Below are positions 60,106-64,000 of a stretch of DNA of 64,000 bases, one piece after another. Numbering within the stretch: position 1 is the first letter of the stretch; every line of letters begins with the position of its first letter. Position numbers and translations under genes: made by a program. The notes below the pieces were generated by a model. It worked only from the letters and a program-made list of their open reading frames with translations, did not search any database and was not told the DNA's origin. Source of the DNA: Jackrogersella multiformis (lineage: Eukaryota > Ascomycota > Sordariomycetes > Xylariales > Hypoxylaceae); contig CADCXD010000008.1 of assembly GCA_902806575.1 (NCBI GenBank), positions 496,001-560,000 of the forward strand. Reading direction: 5' to 3'.

Positions 60106-63100
60106 ATAATGATGAGGCTGCAACCACTATAATGTAATTATCTAATGCCTTTGATCCCTGCTCCTTGTCGATGATCTACTCACTTCTCATTTCCGTGGCA
60201 GCTAGGTATTGGTTATTACCTGGTCGGCTACTGGATCCGAAGCCCGACACGGCCGGTTCCCCCAGGCTCCCTGTTTCTTATGACATGTCACATCAATCTA
60301 GCGCGCGACAGGACCTTGCTTTTTTTTTCTCCCTCTATCCCCAGCGGTACCAAAACTTCCCAAATTTGGGGGCAACGAACCGCGGAGGTGCCGTGCCATT
60401 TCCGGGAATAGGCCCCTTTCTCGGCGCCAAGATATCTCCCTAGGTACGTATATAAATTAAAGATTAATGATCAGAATAGGTAAGCACAGAAACACGATAG
60501 CGAAATACTTACACTATGGCATGGCCGGCTGATAGTCCGCCCGCACACGGCCCGTGCCGCAGGGTTGAGCAAAAAAGGGACGAGAAGAAGAAAAAATGAC
60601 AGAAAACGAATGAAACAATCCCAGATCACGATGGAGGCTCAAAAGGCGGGATACCTAGCCTAATGCTCGTCAGGATGCAGAGAGTATGATGTTATGCTTT
60701 AGTGCCAAGCAAGCACCTGAAAGATGGTGTGTAGCAGTGGTAGTGGTGGGTGACATTTTTGCTGGCCTTAAAACATCGCCGCGCTGTTGCGACCTGGCCC
60801 TAACCGTCCGTCCGTTTTCTTGTCAGAACCTGAGCCGTGAGCGACGGGCGATCAAATCGATCTTACTAGCTGTACGTATCTTTTTTTCCTCTCGTCGCAG
60901 CCCTACAGGAATCACGAGACCGCGAAGGATTCGTACATGTGTAGAGTTTCAGCCGCGTTTCCTTTATTAGGAAACTAGAAATGCGACGTCCTGCTCCGAA
61001 TCTTTTTCCATCGTTCTAGAACGCGCTGACGCGGAAAGGAACCAGCATACGGAGGCATGGTTTTGCTTCGCTAGATCGAATATGACAAAACTAAAAGTGA
61101 CGGGCTACCTACATACATACCTGCCTAGGCACACACTACGCATGTATGCTATGCGTCGGGTTCGAAAAGTGACAAGATTTACCTAGAAGGCTACTGCAGA
61201 AGAAAAAACCTGCTGCTGTTCTGCGGCGCAGGAAGTTTTGATTGATCAGCTTTTGCAGATGACATAATATCGAACGCACTACACTAGGGACTGGATATTA
61301 TTATCGCAACGCCTCTGCGCAGATTGATGGATGTTTCTGTTTCTGACGGAGAACTTGTGCCATAAGGCCTAACCTACCTCACTAGTGTAGGTACTTCGTC
61401 AGCCCCCTAGACTAAGAGCCTACGGTAAATGCGGAAAACCGGACGGCCTCCAGCAGGGCTCTTTTCTAAACGAGACGCCGCGTACCTACCTACTCTACCG
61501 TAGTCGTTAACAGGCTTCGTTATGACTAGTTTAATGAAGGCAAATATCACATCCCGGGCGAGTGGCGCTGCTAAGGGGCTGGCGTTGTCGATGTCTATTA
61601 TTACCAGGTTTGTCGCGAGAAGAAACATCCTCCCCCTCTCCCCCCAGAAGGCTTGTTCGCTCTGATGCTGGGTATGAAATTAGATTGCGCGCATCACTTC
61701 ACATACATCTCGTCTCGAAGCAGTTTACTTTTCCCCCCCCGTCCCTTTCCTTTCTTTTATTATGACGGCAATGTTCGGCTTGTGGGGGGTTCTGCAGTTC
61801 GACGCAGTGATAGTCTCGGCTGGAATCCTATTCGTCGACGTATTATTATAATCCGGGCTCTTATTATTCTATATATGTAAGCGCCTTTAGCTTGCTAGTG
61901 CAGCATCACTGCCTTAAACGAATCTACTTCGGTTCTAGCCGCTTTTGCTTTTGCTTCCCCGTTTCGTTCTTCTTCTTCTTTCATGGGTTAGATAGGTCCG
62001 GGATTTGGTTATAACATATCACCTACTTACCTAGCTCGATATCCACGTGGGCTTAGAAATCCGACCAGGAACCCCCTTTACCCCGGTCTTCGCACGATGC
62101 TCCCCCGGGGCTCCCGGTTCAGCTTTCCTTAAATTTCGAGAAGCACGGCGCACGTTTGGGCGCCTCGGCTCTTCGTGTAGTGTAGCACGACATGTGCCGT
62201 ACATAGTTGCCTATCATCCCTACCTAGGGAGTTAGCAATTCGTCGCTCTTCGTAATCCATGATGAGGCATAGGCATTCGTACTGCTCACCGCTACCATAC
62301 CCGTATGGCTGATCACGGGAGCATCAACCGATGATACCCTACTATAATTTGCATGGGTGTCCAGGGTGCCCTTGATCTAAAGTTCAGGGGGCATCAAAGG
62401 TTCGATTTCCAAAGACGTGCTCGATATGGTCCATCTTAATGCGGGTGGGGTGTCCCGCTGCAGCCAGCTTCGAGCGGAGCTGAGCTCAGCTTGAGCTCGC
62501 GTGCATTTTAGATACGGACTGGCGACGGTGCGCTTGCGGGTCGGTTCGTTGTGCAAATACGATCAGTATTCTTTTTTCGATGCTCCCCGTCTCGCCCTAT
62601 CCCCACGGCATCGGAGATGGTCCGTCACCATCTCGGATGTATCCTAGCCCCGATCTATATTCTACGGACGTGCCCTCATACCCGTTATGATATCCTAGCT
62701 TCATTTGGGAACGAGAAGCATGCCTAATGTGTTCGTATTCGCCAGGTAACCCAGCATCTACTTGGCGCTTAGATTACTAGCTCCATCTCCAAGCACATTT
62801 CTTGTCTTGCCTCCTTGCGACGTTGTCTACCTAGGAACACAAGGATTTGTCTCCCTCGCGAAGCTGGCAGCTGGACTCTTTCAACTGATGCCGCTTCATG
62901 GCATTCGATTTGCACATCACATCGCCAGTGCAATGAACTATTTGCGCCGTGGTGGTTTTCGGCTTCCTAAATAGTCGTTGTCTCGTACGCATTGCCAAGA
63001 ACGATGCATTGCTATTGGCTGTCTCATTAGTTTCACACCTCCCGAGCTCGAATGTGATCGCAGATCGGAAGGTGGTAGTAGTAGTAAGTTTGGCACAGGA

Positions 63101-64000
63101 CTGGAGCCACTATCGCATATGAAAGACATTCAAGTTAACAATGCGTCGTCTTCTAGCTCTAGATATGGATTCCTAGTGGACCATCTAAACAATGTCGAGT
63201 CCAGAGCATAACACTCACAATGTCGTATCGCTAACGCCTAGATATGGGGGACTAGAGGTGGAAAACGAGAGAATGGTAGGAGGAAGCCATTGAATTGCTG
63301 TTCGGCTTTTGACGCAACTCGTAAATGACGAAGAAGCGATGTGTGCGCCTTTCCAGCATCATGAAATTTTAGTAATGCTCTCACATTGGCGTGTCAGCAT
63401 GCTATTGGAAAGAATCTATCAGGCATCGAAGTTGATTATCCCAATATCAATGTCTCCAGATAGTATGATCATGCCATGAGGAGAGATGAAAGAGGAACGG
63501 ACTAAGTCAAACTCGAGACCCCGAACGTTCCAGGCAGAATTTCGCATTAGCTCGTATTCCACCCCGGCTTTCACACTCACGTTTGCCTACGCTTTTCTGA
63601 CGTCGGTGTTGATGTTTTCGCTGCCACTTCTGTCGCCATCGCTACCGAGACCACAATAAGACAGCCTAGTTTGCTTCGTGAAAACCGGCAAAATTCGTCT
63701 TGCCATTTGCGGGCAGAATTATATTAACATTAGCAGCCTCAAGAACCAACCAGGCGACCTGCCCAGGGCCTAGGACATGGCGACGCGTAAATAGCAAAAC
63801 ATGAAACGGCCATAATGGAGCGTAGCCAGGGTTCTCGGCCAGCATAAGCCATATTTAACCGCCGGCAAAATCTGTCAGGGCTCCATCTTGCCAATATCGG
63901 AATCACGCTTCTCCAAGTTGGGGCACTGCCGGCAAAACAGATTCCCCACGATCATCGGCATAAACTTGCTAATCTCAACTCTGCTCAACCCGCCTTCTCG
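60106..64000. other. Gene-poor right end of window
   Basis: About 3.9 kb without a recognisable gene. There are pyrimidine-rich tracts at 61718-61762 and 61936-61985 and a few weak TACCTAGG-like elements. A frame at 62762-62974 is hydrophobic but lacks any known domain. Sequence beyond 63500 has balanced composition and could be the flank of a gene outside the window. Confidence 0.4.

Noticed and set aside
44517..61578. Shared 16-mer TGGCGCTGCTAAGGGG at 44517-44532 and 61563-61578
   Set aside because: About one such 16-mer pair is expected by chance in 64 kb on both strands, and flanks do not match.

Overview
This is nuclear DNA of a filamentous ascomycete (Pezizomycotina, most likely Sordariomycetes). 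The evidence is genes split by 44-130 nt introns with GTRNGT donors, CTAAC/CTGAC-like branch sites and YAG acceptors, ascomycete-type protein families, and an AT-leaning intergenic background studded with copies of the palindrome TACCTAGGTA/CCTAGGTAGGTA. Coding density is low. I rebuilt 15 intact or near-intact protein genes (one cut by the window edge) by joining exons by hand, and I see several decayed gene remnants. No rRNA gene, complete tRNA or CRISPR array was seen.

Layout: 0-9 kb holds the 3' part of a Dal5-type MFS anion permease, a RINT1/TIP20 ER-tethering protein, a YMC-type mitochondrial carrier (convergent with RINT1) and a small RNase H. 9.3-17 kb holds a conserved hypothetical gene with a 1-nt frameshift in a G run, a cutinase-family esterase with a Ser/Thr stalk and probable GPI tail, an N-terminally extended protein kinase, and a secreted His/Pro/Gly-rich protein. 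19.6-27.2 kb looks like a dead secondary-metabolite locus: two structurally intact cytochrome P450 genes flank a relic of a polyketide synthase C-terminus (KR-ACP linker plus ACP) and a DUF1996 gene broken by one stop codon. 28-40 kb holds a PL4 rhamnogalacturonan lyase, a PTC5-type mitochondrial PP2C phosphatase, a possible tail of a rhodopsin-like membrane protein, a proline iminopeptidase-type hydrolase, a nine-exon protein kinase and a small Hmp1/CsbD-like protein. 40-64 kb is mostly empty and contains only an acyltransferase-3 family membrane protein (48.5 kb) and a BAHD-type acyltransferase (58.5 kb).

How the genes fit together: the housekeeping genes (RINT1, carrier, PP2C, kinases) are unrelated neighbours. 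Rhamnogalacturonan lyase, the cutinase-type esterase and the iminopeptidase suit a plant-associated or saprotrophic life. The P450-PKS relic-P450 block is the one place where neighbouring genes plausibly once shared a pathway. Exon joins are inferred by eye from splice signals and family resemblance. No alignment or RNA data were available.
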